Below are positions 1 through 5,878 of a stretch of DNA of 6,084 nt, in pieces. A program made the position numbers and the translations under genes. The notes under the pieces are model-generated. The model ran no database searches. It saw only the letters and a list, made by a program, of their open reading frames with translations, and was not told where the DNA came from. Numbering within the stretch: position 1 is the first letter of the stretch; each line of letters begins with the position of its first letter. Location: positions 1 to 6,084 of the forward strand of contig CAAFQT010000042.1 in assembly GCA_900765185.1 (NCBI GenBank), given 5' to 3'. The stretch is from an uncultured Collinsella sp. Its GTDB lineage: Bacteria; Actinomycetota; Coriobacteriia; Coriobacteriales; Coriobacteriaceae.

Positions 1-2381
1 ATGACGGTCGCCTGGACCTCTTGGACCTTGGGTGCTACCGTCTGCGGCTCGGGCTCGGGGGCGGCGGCGGGCTCCGTCTCAACGACGGGCTCGGGTGCGG
101 CCTCGACGGCCTCTGGCTCCTCGGCAGGCTCGGGTTCTGCCACCGGGGGAGCGACGACAGCCTCCGGCTCGGCAACAGACTCGACTGCTTCTTCGTGCTC
201 AAGCTCGCTCTGAATAGCCTCCTCGGCCACACGTTCCTTCTCCTGTGCACGCTGCTGCGCGGCGGCCTCGGCGTTGCGATAGGCGCGCTCCAGCAGGGCC
301 TCCTGCGAGTTGAAGGGCCTCTCGCCTTCTTTGCGCTCCACGGGAACCCAGGTGCCGTCGCTCGTCAGGCTGCGGGCCTTCACGTTATCTCGCAGCTGCA
401 TGCCCATGTACTCGTGCACCAGGGCGCGGCAGGTGGGGTCGAGCACGGGGAAGGCGATCTCCACGCGGTGCTCGGTGTTGCGCGTCATCATGTCGGCAGA
501 GCTCAGGTAGATCATGTCCGAGTCAACGCCAAAGGCGTAAACGCGGGCATGCTCCAAAAAGCGCCCGACGATAGAGCGGACATGCACGTTCTCGGTCTTG
601 CCCGGAACACCCGGTTTGAGGCACGAGATGCCGCGGATAATCATGTCCACGCGGACTCCAGCGCACGATGCCTCGGCAATCTTGTCGATGACCTCGCGGT
701 CGGTGAGCGAGTTGAGTTTAAAGAACACGCGGGCGGGCTCGCCAGCGAGGGCGCGCTGGATTTCGCGATCCAGGCCGCGCATGATGAGCGGCTTGAGGCC
801 TACGGGCGCCACGCCTAGGAAGCGGTAATCGCCGCGCAGGTTGCCCAGCGACAGATTGCGGAAGAACAGGTTGGCGTCTTCACCGATGCCGGGATGGGCG
901 GTCATGAGCATAAAGTCGCTGTAGAGTTTGGCCGTCTTCTCGTTAAAGTTGCCGGTGCCCAAAAGCGTGAGGCGCGTTAGCGCCATGCCCTCGCGATAGG
1001 TGAGCTGGCAGATCTTTGAGTGGCATTTAAAGCCCTCGGAACCATAGATGACGGTGCAGCCCGCCTCTTCCAGACGCTCGGCCCACTCGATGTTGTTCTG
1101 CTCGTCAAAGCGCGCGCGGAGCTCCATGAGCACCGTGACCTCTTTGCCGTTCTCGGCAGCATCGATCAGCGACTCGCATAGGCGGCTCTGCTTGGCCACG
1201 CGGTAGAGCGTGATGCGCAACGAGATGCACTCGGGGTCATAGGCGGCCTCGTGCACCAGGTCCAAGAACGGGTTCATGGCCTCGTAGGGATAAAAGAGCA
1301 GCTTGTCGCCCTGCAGCACCTGTTCGCGGATGGAGCGGGTCATATCGATGGTGGGGTTGGGCTGCGGCTTAAACGGCGTAAAGAGCAGCTCGTTGCGCAG
1401 GTGCTCGGGAATCTTGCCCTCAATGCCAAAGACGTAGCCCAGGTTGAGCGGGATATCGCAGGTAAAGACCGAGCGACGCGAGAGCTCGAGCGCCTTGCGG
1501 ATAGTCTTGAGCGTTGCTTTTTCGAGTGAGCCCGAGACGGCGAGCACTACAGGCTGCAGGCGCAGGCGCTTCTTAAGGATGCGCTTCATGTGCTGGCGGT
1601 AGTCCTCTTCCTCTTCGACGCCCTCGCCGTCCGGATCGATGTCGGCGTTGCGGGTGACGCGGATCAGCGCACGATCCAGCGGCTTATAGGAGCCAAAGCA
1701 GCTGTCCAGGCAGGCGAGGATGACGTCCTCGAGCAAGATGTAGGAGTAGGTGCCGGTGGGCGAGGGGATCTCGACCACGCGGTTCATCGAGGCGGGAATC
1801 TCGATAAGGCCCAGTAGGCTCTCCTCGTCGGTGGCGCTGTCCAGACCACAGGCCAGATAGAGCGCGCCGTTGCGCAGGTTGGGGAAGGGGTGGCGAGGAT
1901 CGATGACCAGCGGCGAGATGACCGGCGACACGTAGGCCTGGAAGTAGCGGGTTACAAAGGTGCGCTCCTCGGGCGTAAGCGAATCGATGTGGGCGCGGTG
2001 AACGCCCAAGGTGTCGAGCTTGCCCTCGATGCTCTTAAAGATGGACTCCCAACGGGTAAGGAGCCCGGGCATTTCGGCCATGACAGCATCGACCTGTTCG
2101 GAGGCGGTCATATTGCTCTTGTTGTCGACAGGTTGTTTTTTGAGCTCCGCCAGATCGGACAGGCCGCCCACGCGCACCATAAGGAACTCGTCGAGGTTGG
2201 ACTCGAAGATCGAGACGAACTTTAGTCGCTCGAATAACGGAACGGTTTCGTCGAAGGCTTCGTCGAGCACGCGGTTGTCAAAGCGTAGCCAGCTAAGCTC
2301 TCGGTTTTGCGTGTATGAGAAGTCGCGCGGCGGTTTGCGCAGCTTTGCGGCGGCTTGCTTCTTTTCGATTTTGCTCGGCAT
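1..2381 (-). CDS. ppk1: Polyphosphate kinase 1 (PPK1), 3' end beyond window
   Basis: Cytoplasmic or membrane-associated kinase that reversibly transfers the terminal phosphate of ATP onto polyphosphate. At least 793 codons are present and the reading frame is still open at the left edge. The N-terminal signature NRELSW is at residues 26-31 and SNLDEF at 61-66. The catalytic core shows TLYR (R394), RARFDE (R424), FKCHSK (H454, predicted phospho-histidine) and LEHAR (H611). These match E. coli R375, R405, H435 and H592 with a constant offset of 19, which makes the family call secure. GTGNFN follows at about 475. The residue matching E. coli H454 is Leu473. The usual core ends near residue 685, followed by more than 100 residues rich in Glu, Ala, Pro and Val, absent from typical PPK1 of about 690 residues. 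The ATG ending at 2381 is preferred because GGA lies about 9 nt upstream; an in-frame ATG at 2387 is nearly as good. It is divergent from arcA. Confidence 0.95.
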   Translation of the reverse strand, partial: MPSKIEKKQAAAKLRKPPRDFSYTQNRELSWLRFDNRVLDEAFDETVPLFERLKFVSIFESNLDEFLMVRVGGLSDLAELKKQPVDNKSNMTASEQVDAVMAEMPGLLTRWESIFKSIEGKLDTLGVHRAHIDSLTPEERTFVTRYFQAYVSPVISPLVIDPRHPFPNLRNGALYLACGLDSATDEESLLGLIEIPASMNRVVEIPSPTGTYSYILLEDVILACLDSCFGSYKPLDRALIRVTRNADIDPDGEGVEEEEDYRQHMKRILKKRLRLQPVVLAVSGSLEKATLKTIRKALELSRRSVFTCDIPLNLGYVFGIEGKIPEHLRNELLFTPFKPQPNPTIDMTRSIREQVLQGDKLLFYPYEAMNPFLDLVHEAAYDPECISLRITLYRVAKQSRLCESLIDAAENGKEVTVLMELRARFDEQNNIEWAERLEEAGCTVIYGSEGFKCHSKICQLTYREGMALTRLTLLGTGNFNEKTAKLYSDFMLMTAHPGIGEDANLFFRNLSLGNLRGDYRFLGVAPVGLKPLIMRGLDREIQRALAGEPARVFFKLNSLTDREVIDKIAEASCAGVRVDMIIRGISCLKPGVPGKTENVHVRSIVGRFLEHARVYAFGVDSDMIYLSSADMMTRNTEHRVEIAFPVLDPTCRALVHEYMGMQLRDNVKARSLTSDGTWVPVERKEGERPFNSQEALLERAYRNAEAAAQQRAQEKERVAEEAIQSELEHEEAVESVAEPEAVVAPPVAEPEPAEEPEAVEAAPEPVVETEPAAAPEPEPQTVAPKVQEVQATV

Positions 2382-2390
2382 ATGCATCTG

Positions 2391-2398
2391 TCCGTTCA
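2391..2398. promoter_or_regulatory. CCGTTCA motif next to the ppk1 start
   Basis: TCCGTTCA on the plus strand (TGAACGGA on the minus strand) carries the same CCGTTCA core found upstream of both arcA copies. It lies between the ppk1 leader hairpin and the ppk1 start codon. As an operator it would act as a roadblock or repressor site for ppk1. It also overlaps the weak GGA ribosome-binding element, so it may be coincidental. Confidence 0.3.
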
Positions 2399-2413
2399 GT
2401 CCCCACAGGGGAC
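2399..2413 (-). repeat. Perfect hairpin in the ppk1 leader
   Basis: GTCCCC and GGGGAC are perfectly complementary 6-base arms separated by a 3-base loop, placed 11 nt upstream of the ATG at 2387 and 17 nt upstream of the ATG at 2381. In RNA this would form a compact GC-rich stem just before the ribosome-binding area. It could affect ppk1 translation or be a DNA-binding site; no function can be assigned from sequence alone. Confidence 0.5.
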
Positions 2414-2416
2414 GGT

Positions 2417-2444
2417 AGCCTAACACTATTCACTATTGTCTCAA
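2417..2444 (-). promoter_or_regulatory. Candidate ppk1 promoter
   Basis: Reading the minus strand, TTGAGA (2444-2439) and TAGGCT (2422-2417) are separated by 16 bp. This resembles a sigma-70 type -35/-10 pair and would place the transcript start near 2410, at the edge of the leader hairpin. The match is modest and the region is AT-rich, so chance is a real possibility. Confidence 0.25.
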
Positions 2445-2790
2445 TTTAGTCGACCTGTGGCACGGACGTATCGCGTGAACGGTATCTTTACCTACTTCTT
2501 ACGCTGCCAAGGCATGCAACTAACTGCCCAACTCGTTTAGAAACAATCTATATCCATACTCAATTGGTGAGGATGTATGAATAAGAATGATTGCGAGCTG
2601 AATATAATCGAATCCAAATTGAATCATGGACAAACGACATATATATGCAGAAAACCGTTTTAGCTATGCAATTCCTAAACATGAAAATATTTGTGCAATC
2701 TAGCTTAATTCCTTAGAAAAAAGAACATTTACCTTTGAAAACCTGCTTTAGAGAACCGAAGTGCATCATGGGGGAATCATATGAGATATA
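2421..2790. other. AT-rich divergent intergenic region, no gene seen
   Basis: The stretch between the ppk1 leader and the arcA promoter is much richer in A and T than the flanking genes. Apart from the candidate ppk1 promoter and the distal GTGAACGGTATC motif, it holds no supportable gene. The longest start-to-stop frame with a plausible ribosome-binding site codes for only 28 residues (2577-2663). Its length and composition fit a regulatory spacer with room for protein binding or DNA looping. Confidence 0.6.
2475..2486 (+). promoter_or_regulatory. Distal GTGAACGGTATC motif, copy 1
   Basis: This 12-base word occurs identically at 5621-5632, upstream of the second arcA. Its first eight bases are the reverse complement of CCGTTCAC, the form of the proximal motif at 5880. 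It sits about 460 bp before the arcA start and about 90 bp upstream of ppk1, in DNA that otherwise does not resemble the other intergenic region. Likely a binding site for the same regulator; the regulator is unknown. Confidence 0.45.
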
Positions 2791-2817
2791 CCGTTCATCG
2801 CACTTTGCTGACCGTTC
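2790..2817 (+). promoter_or_regulatory. Paired CCGTTC direct repeats, arcA copy 1 operator
   Basis: CCGTTC occurs at 2791-2796 (as ACCGTTCAT) and 2812-2817 (as ACCGTTCGG). The starts are exactly 21 bp apart, about two helical turns, so bound proteins would lie on the same DNA face. The second repeat begins 39 bp before the TATAAC element. The second arcA copy has exactly the same 21 and 39 bp distances although the sequence between its repeats is different. This geometry suggests an activator next to a weak -35. The regulator is not identified. Confidence 0.6.
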
Positions 2818-2827
2818 GGGGGCGAGG

Positions 2828-2856
2828 TGGAATTGCAGGTGGTTTTTGGATATAAC
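2828..2856 (+). promoter_or_regulatory. Probable arcA copy 1 core promoter
   Basis: TATAAC at 2851-2856 is a good -10 element inside the block TTTTGGATATAA, which is shared with the second arcA upstream region. The matching -35 position, TGGAAT at 2828-2833 with a 17 bp spacer, is poor and lies in a conserved GGTGGAA word, consistent with activator dependence. The predicted transcript start is near 2863, giving a leader of about 75 nt. Confidence 0.55.
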
Positions 2857-2872
2857 TAGAGCTGTCAGCAAG

Positions 2873-2922
2873 CAGCGTCCCATACGGAGGGGCGCTGATA
2901 CATTCGGCCAGTAAGGCCCGAA
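2873..2922 (+). promoter_or_regulatory. Structured arcA leader, two hairpins (copy 1)
   Basis: Hairpin 1 pairs 2873-2881 with 2889-2897 (nine pairs, one of them a T-G wobble) around the 7-base loop ATACGGA. Hairpin 2 pairs 2903-2909 with 2915-2922 (seven pairs and one bulged C) around AGTAA, and ends just before the ribosome-binding region. Both can also form in the second copy despite base changes, which supports real RNA structure. Possible roles are transcript stability or translational control; it matches no riboswitch class that I recognise. Confidence 0.5.
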
Positions 2923-2995
2923 AGAAAGGTAGGAGGCCATGACGAAAGGTCTGCACGTGCCTTCCGAGATCGGCAAGCTCAGGAAGGTCTGCCTG
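2915..2995 (+). repeat. Exact direct repeat, unit 1 (matches 6004-6084)
   Basis: The 81 bases here are identical to 6004-6084, offset 3089, and the identity reaches the window edge, so the true repeat is longer. It starts in the right arm of leader hairpin 2 and runs into the arcA coding sequence. Upstream of it the similarity drops to a patchwork of conserved regulatory words. Confidence 0.9.
2924..2938 (+). promoter_or_regulatory. Double Shine-Dalgarno region of arcA copy 1
   Basis: Two purine-rich elements precede the ATG: AAAGG, about 10 nt away, and AGGAGG (2931-2936), only 2 nt away. The second is the better match to the 16S 3' end but is unusually close, so the first may set the start. 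The ATG at 2939 is supported by protein alignment: SEIGKLRKV follows at the position expected for arginine deiminases. Confidence 0.6.
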
Positions 2996-4180
2996 CACCG
3001 TCCCGGCGACGAGCTCCTCAACCTGCCGCCCGACGAGCTCGAGCGACTCCTGTTCGACGACGTCCCGTTCCTGGAGGTCGCGCAGCAGGAGCACGACACC
3101 TTCGCCCAGATCCTGAGGGACCAGGGCGTGGAGGTCCTCTATCTCGAGAACCTCGTCGCCGAGGTGTTCGACCAGGTCCCCGGCGCCCGCGCCGAGTTCA
3201 CCGACCAGTACATCGCCGAGGCCGGCATCCGCGGCCAGCACATGCCGCAGATCGTCCGCGAGAAGCTGGACTCCATCGAGGACAACCTCGAGTTCGTCAA
3301 GAAGACCATGGCCGGCATGACCAAGTCCGAGATCGACATGCCCCTCACGGCGTCCACGACCCTCGACTCCCTGGTCAACTCCGAGTCCGAGTCCGACCTG
3401 ATCATCGACCCGATGCCCAACCTCTACTTCACCCGCGACCCGTTCGCGGTCGTCGGCGAGGGCGTCAACCTCAACCGCATGTACTCGGTCACCCGCAACC
3501 GCGAGACCCTGTACGGCAAGTACGTCTTCAAGTACCACCCCGACTACAAGGACGTCTCGCTGTACTTCCGCCGCGACTGCCAGTTCCACACCGAGGGCGG
3601 CGACGTGCTGAACATCAACGAGAAGACCCTCGCCGTCGGCATCTCCCAGCGCACCCAGGCCGCCGCTATCGACGTCATGGCCCAGAACATCTTCTGGAAC
3701 TCCGACTCCAAGGTCGAGCGCATCCTGGCCTTCGACATCCCGGTCTCGCGCGCCTTCATGCACCTCGACACGGTCTTCACCCAGATCGACGTCGATAAGT
3801 TCACGATCCACCCCGCCATCATGGGCACCCTGCGCGTCTACGAGCTGACCGCCGGCAAGAACCCGGGCGACGTGAACATCCGCCTGATCGAGGACACCCT
3901 CGAGCACGTCCTGGAGGACGCCACCGGCGTCGACCAGGTCAAGCTGATCCCCTGCGGCGGCGGCGACCCGATCGCGGCCTCCCGCGAGCAGTGGAACGAC
4001 GGCTCCAACACCCTGTGCGTCGAGCCCGGCAAGATCTGCGTCTACGCCCGCAACACCGTCACCAACGACGTGCTGTACAAGGAGGGCTTGGACCTTCTCG
4101 TCGTGCCCTCCGCCGAGCTCTCCCGCGGCCGTGGCGGCCCGCGCTGCATGAGCATGCCCTTCTGGCGCGAGGACCTCTAA
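2939..4180 (+). CDS. arcA: Arginine deiminase
   Basis: Cytoplasmic enzyme hydrolysing L-arginine to L-citrulline and ammonia, the first step of the ADI pathway, which yields ATP and raises pH. The 413 residues match the usual family length. SEIGKLRKVCLHRPGDEL opens the protein (9-26), with LFDDVPF at 38-44, FTRDPF at 164-169 (D167), HTEGGDVL at 217-224 (E219), MHLDTVF at 274-280 (catalytic H275 and D277) and GGPRCMSMPF at 399-408 (nucleophile C403). All expected active-site residues are present, so the enzyme should be active. Codon choice is almost wholly C- or G-ending, far more than in the downstream aminotransferase, as expected of a very highly expressed gene. It ends with TAA ahead of a strong hairpin, so it may be transcribed largely alone. 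A second copy begins 3089 bp downstream. Confidence 0.97.
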   Translation: MTKGLHVPSEIGKLRKVCLHRPGDELLNLPPDELERLLFDDVPFLEVAQQEHDTFAQILRDQGVEVLYLENLVAEVFDQVPGARAEFTDQYIAEAGIRGQHMPQIVREKLDSIEDNLEFVKKTMAGMTKSEIDMPLTASTTLDSLVNSESESDLIIDPMPNLYFTRDPFAVVGEGVNLNRMYSVTRNRETLYGKYVFKYHPDYKDVSLYFRRDCQFHTEGGDVLNINEKTLAVGISQRTQAAAIDVMAQNIFWNSDSKVERILAFDIPVSRAFMHLDTVFTQIDVDKFTIHPAIMGTLRVYELTAGKNPGDVNIRLIEDTLEHVLEDATGVDQVKLIPCGGGDPIAASREQWNDGSNTLCVEPGKICVYARNTVTNDVLYKEGLDLLVVPSAELSRGRGGPRCMSMPFWREDL

Positions 4181-4213
4181 GGTTTTCAAGGACCCGTACA
4201 GGTCTTGATACAT

Positions 4214-4235
4214 ACATCTAGCTGCCATTAGATGT
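4214..4235 (+). repeat. Small inverted repeat after arcA
   Basis: ACATCTA (4214-4220) and TAGATGT (4229-4235) are perfect 7-base arms around an 8-base loop, five bases upstream of the arcA terminator stem. It is AT-rich and weak by itself, but may form a tandem 3' end structure with the terminator and protect the arcA transcript. Confidence 0.4.
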
Positions 4236-4240
4236 CTCCC

Positions 4241-4279
4241 ATTGGGGCGGTGCGGGTTTTCGCACCGCCCCAATCTTGT
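4241..4279 (+). terminator. Terminator of arcA copy 1
   Basis: A perfect 14 bp stem pairs 4241-4254 with 4261-4274 around a GGTTTT loop, with a core of GGGGCGGTGCG. The following CTTGTA is not a good T-tract. Termination may therefore be partial and allow some read-through into the aminotransferase, or the stem may act as an mRNA 3' end stabiliser. Confidence 0.8.
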
Positions 4280-4316
4280 ATGAGGGACGTCAACACGATT
4301 GGATGACTGCTTTTGT

Positions 4317-4322
4317 AAGGAG
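4317..4322 (+). promoter_or_regulatory. Ribosome-binding site deciding the aminotransferase start
   Basis: AAGGAG lies 7 nt before the ATG at 4330. The earlier in-frame ATGs at 4303 and 4278-4280 region have no such site, and the earliest possible start lies against the arcA terminator. The start at 4330 is therefore chosen. Confidence 0.8.
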
Positions 4323-4329
4323 CTTGGCC

Positions 4330-5454
4330 ATGGACATCAAGACGATTGGCGTTGAGGAATGGCTCAACGTTTGGGAGAAAAGTGCCACGTGGGACATCGC
4401 CCAGTCGACGATCTCGTCGCTCACCATGGGCGAGCTGCGCGCGCTCGATGAGCAGGACGGCGCCACGTTCTACGAGCGCTTGGACCGCGAGAAGATGAAC
4501 TACGGCTGGATCGAGGGCTCGCCGGAGTTTAAGGCCGTGGTTGCCAAGCTGTATCGTCGGGAGGTCAATCCCGACCACATTCTGCAGACCAATGGCTGCA
4601 CGGGTGCGAACCTCAACGCCATCATGGCCGTGGTCGAGCCCGGCGACCACGTTATCGCCGAGTGGCCCACCTACGCGCCGCTCTACGAGATTCCGCGCAC
4701 GCTGGGCGCCGAGGTCGAGTATTGGGAGCTTTGCGAGGAACTCGGCTGGAAGCCCGATATCGAGGAACTCAAGCGCTTGGTGCGCCCCAACACCAAGCTT
4801 ATCTGCATAAACAACGCATCGAACCCCATCGGTACGGTGCTCGATACCGATATGCTCGGCCAGATTGCCGAGATCGCCCGTTCGGTGGGCGCCTACGTGC
4901 TGTGCGACGAGGTGTATCTGCCGCTCGAAAACACTGAGTCCTTTATGTCGATGGTCGACGTGTACGAGAGGGCCATTGTCACCAACTCGTTGTCGAAGAC
5001 CTATTCGACGCCTGCGGCCCGCGTGGGCTGGGTCGTGGCCGACGAAGAGGTGTCCAACCGCATCCGTACCTATCGCGATTACACCATGATCTGCGGCGGT
5101 GTGTTCAACGACGCCTTGGCGACCTATGTGCTTGAGCACAAGGACAAGATCCTCGAGCGCAATCGCAAGATCGTGTTTGGCAACCGCGATATCGCGCAGG
5201 CTTGGATCGATACGCAGCATCGCGTTTCCTGGACGGCCCCACAGGGCGTGTCTACCTCGTTTATCCAGCTGGATATTCCCGAGGACGACGAGGAGTTCTG
5301 CAAGCGCCTGCTGTCCGAGAGGGGAGTGCTGCTGGTACCCGGCAGCCGCTTTGAGCTTCCCTGTGGCGCACGCCTGGGCTACTGCGCGAGCGAGGACGTT
5401 CTGCGCGAGGGCCTGAGGCTTTTGGGCGAGGCGCTGGCGGAGTTTGATCGCTAG
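4330..5454 (+). CDS. Fold-type I PLP-dependent aminotransferase, ArcT-like
   Basis: The 374-residue protein has the class I/II aminotransferase motifs in order: SNPIG (N165, in place of the usual NPTG), CDEVY (D193 binding the PLP ring nitrogen, Y196), SLSKTYSTPAARVGW (K223, the Schiff-base lysine) and GARLGY (R348, the substrate carboxylate arginine). It should be a catalytically competent cytoplasmic transaminase. Its N-terminus (GVEEWLNVWE, then DIAQSTISSLT) resembles the transaminases called ArcT in arginine deiminase clusters of lactobacilli and clostridia; that likeness is from memory. The position between two arcA genes supports a role in arginine or ornithine metabolism, but the amino donor and keto-acid partner cannot be read from sequence. 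Codon use is mixed, unlike arcA. No clear promoter lies in the 150 bp upstream, so read-through from arcA is possible. A terminator follows. Confidence 0.88.
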   Translation: MDIKTIGVEEWLNVWEKSATWDIAQSTISSLTMGELRALDEQDGATFYERLDREKMNYGWIEGSPEFKAVVAKLYRREVNPDHILQTNGCTGANLNAIMAVVEPGDHVIAEWPTYAPLYEIPRTLGAEVEYWELCEELGWKPDIEELKRLVRPNTKLICINNASNPIGTVLDTDMLGQIAEIARSVGAYVLCDEVYLPLENTESFMSMVDVYERAIVTNSLSKTYSTPAARVGWVVADEEVSNRIRTYRDYTMICGGVFNDALATYVLEHKDKILERNRKIVFGNRDIAQAWIDTQHRVSWTAPQGVSTSFIQLDIPEDDEEFCKRLLSERGVLLVPGSRFELPCGARLGYCASEDVLREGLRLLGEALAEFDR

Positions 5455-5460
5455 GATTCC

Positions 5461-5502
5461 GATGATCTTCGAGGGCGTTATCTAAATTGGCCGAAGATAA
5501 TC
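5461..5502 (+). repeat. Imperfect inverted repeat upstream of the terminator
   Basis: GATGATCTTCG (5461-5471) and CGAAGATAATC (5492-5502) pair at 10 of 11 positions around a 20-base loop. It sits between the aminotransferase stop codon and the terminator. It may extend the 3' end structure; the long loop makes it a weak element. Confidence 0.3.
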
Positions 5503-5503
5503 G

Positions 5504-5542
5504 AAAACGGACCCGTTTCCCTAGTGAAGCGGGTCCGTTTTT
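5504..5542 (+). terminator. Rho-independent terminator of the aminotransferase gene
   Basis: A stem pairs 5504-5515 with 5530-5541 perfectly (core ACGGACCCG / CGGGTCCGT) and can extend inward by four more pairs, one a T-G wobble, to a 6-base loop. It is preceded by AAAA and followed by TTTTT, so it reads as an efficient terminator on the plus strand and could also work in reverse. Confidence 0.9.
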
Positions 5543-5620
5543 CTATACCGAGAAGTCAAGTTGTTACAAATGGGGCCGTAAAGCGAGCCGGTATCCGCTG
5601 GGCCTTATACTGAGTTTCCG

Positions 5621-5632
5621 GTGAACGGTATC
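5621..5632 (+). promoter_or_regulatory. Distal GTGAACGGTATC motif, copy 2
   Basis: Identical to 2475-2486. It lies 407 bp before the second arcA start, and its GTGAACGG is the exact reverse complement of CCGTTCAC at 5880-5887. The sequence on either side differs from copy 1, so the shared word stands out. Likely a distal site for the regulator that binds the proximal repeats. Confidence 0.45.
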
Positions 5633-5637
5633 AAGCG

Positions 5638-5665
5638 TCTGGTAAACGGTAAATTATTTACCAGA
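5638..5665. promoter_or_regulatory. 9 bp dyad, candidate operator
   Basis: TCTGGTAAA (5638-5646) and TTTACCAGA (5657-5665) are perfect inverted arms with a 10-base spacer, starting 6 bases after the distal GTGAACGGTATC motif. The form and AT-rich setting fit a dimeric regulator site. No matching dyad is present upstream of the first arcA, so it could distinguish control of the two copies. Confidence 0.35.
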
Positions 5666-5878
5666 AATGAATAGGACAAACTTTTTTCTGAATAAAAATG
5701 AAAATGGTTGAGACGCGGTATGAACCGCTAATTCTATTCATAGCTTTAGTGGAAATATGCAATTTGAGGATGGTTTAACAAAGTTAAGTTCCATTTGATT
5801 TTAGGATTGAAAACGCGTTTAAGCACGTAAATACGCTTTATTAAGATGAAGTGTGCCATGCGTGAAGTATATGTGTAT

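Noticed and set aside
21..818. 265-codon plus-strand frame opposite ppk1
   Set aside because: Low-complexity Gly/Leu/Ala translation with no ribosome-binding site. The minus strand encodes a clear PPK1 through this region.
2577..2663. 28-codon plus-strand frame with GGTGAGG upstream in the AT-rich region
   Set aside because: Short, spacing of only 4 nt, composition like non-coding DNA, and no counterpart before the second arcA.
2795..4273. Long open frame of 492 codons on the minus strand opposite arcA
   Set aside because: It is a shadow of the C/G-ending codon bias of arcA. Its translation is Val/Leu/Asp/Gly-rich with no recognisable domain, and it starts at the arcA terminator. The plus strand carries every arginine deiminase motif.
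4276..4329. Earlier in-frame start for the aminotransferase
   Set aside because: It lies directly against the arcA terminator stem and lacks a Shine-Dalgarno sequence; AAGGAG 7 nt before 4330 marks a better start.
5811..5820. AAACGCGTTT palindrome as an operator
   Set aside because: A ten-base palindrome is easily found by chance, and it is not shared with the first arcA upstream region.
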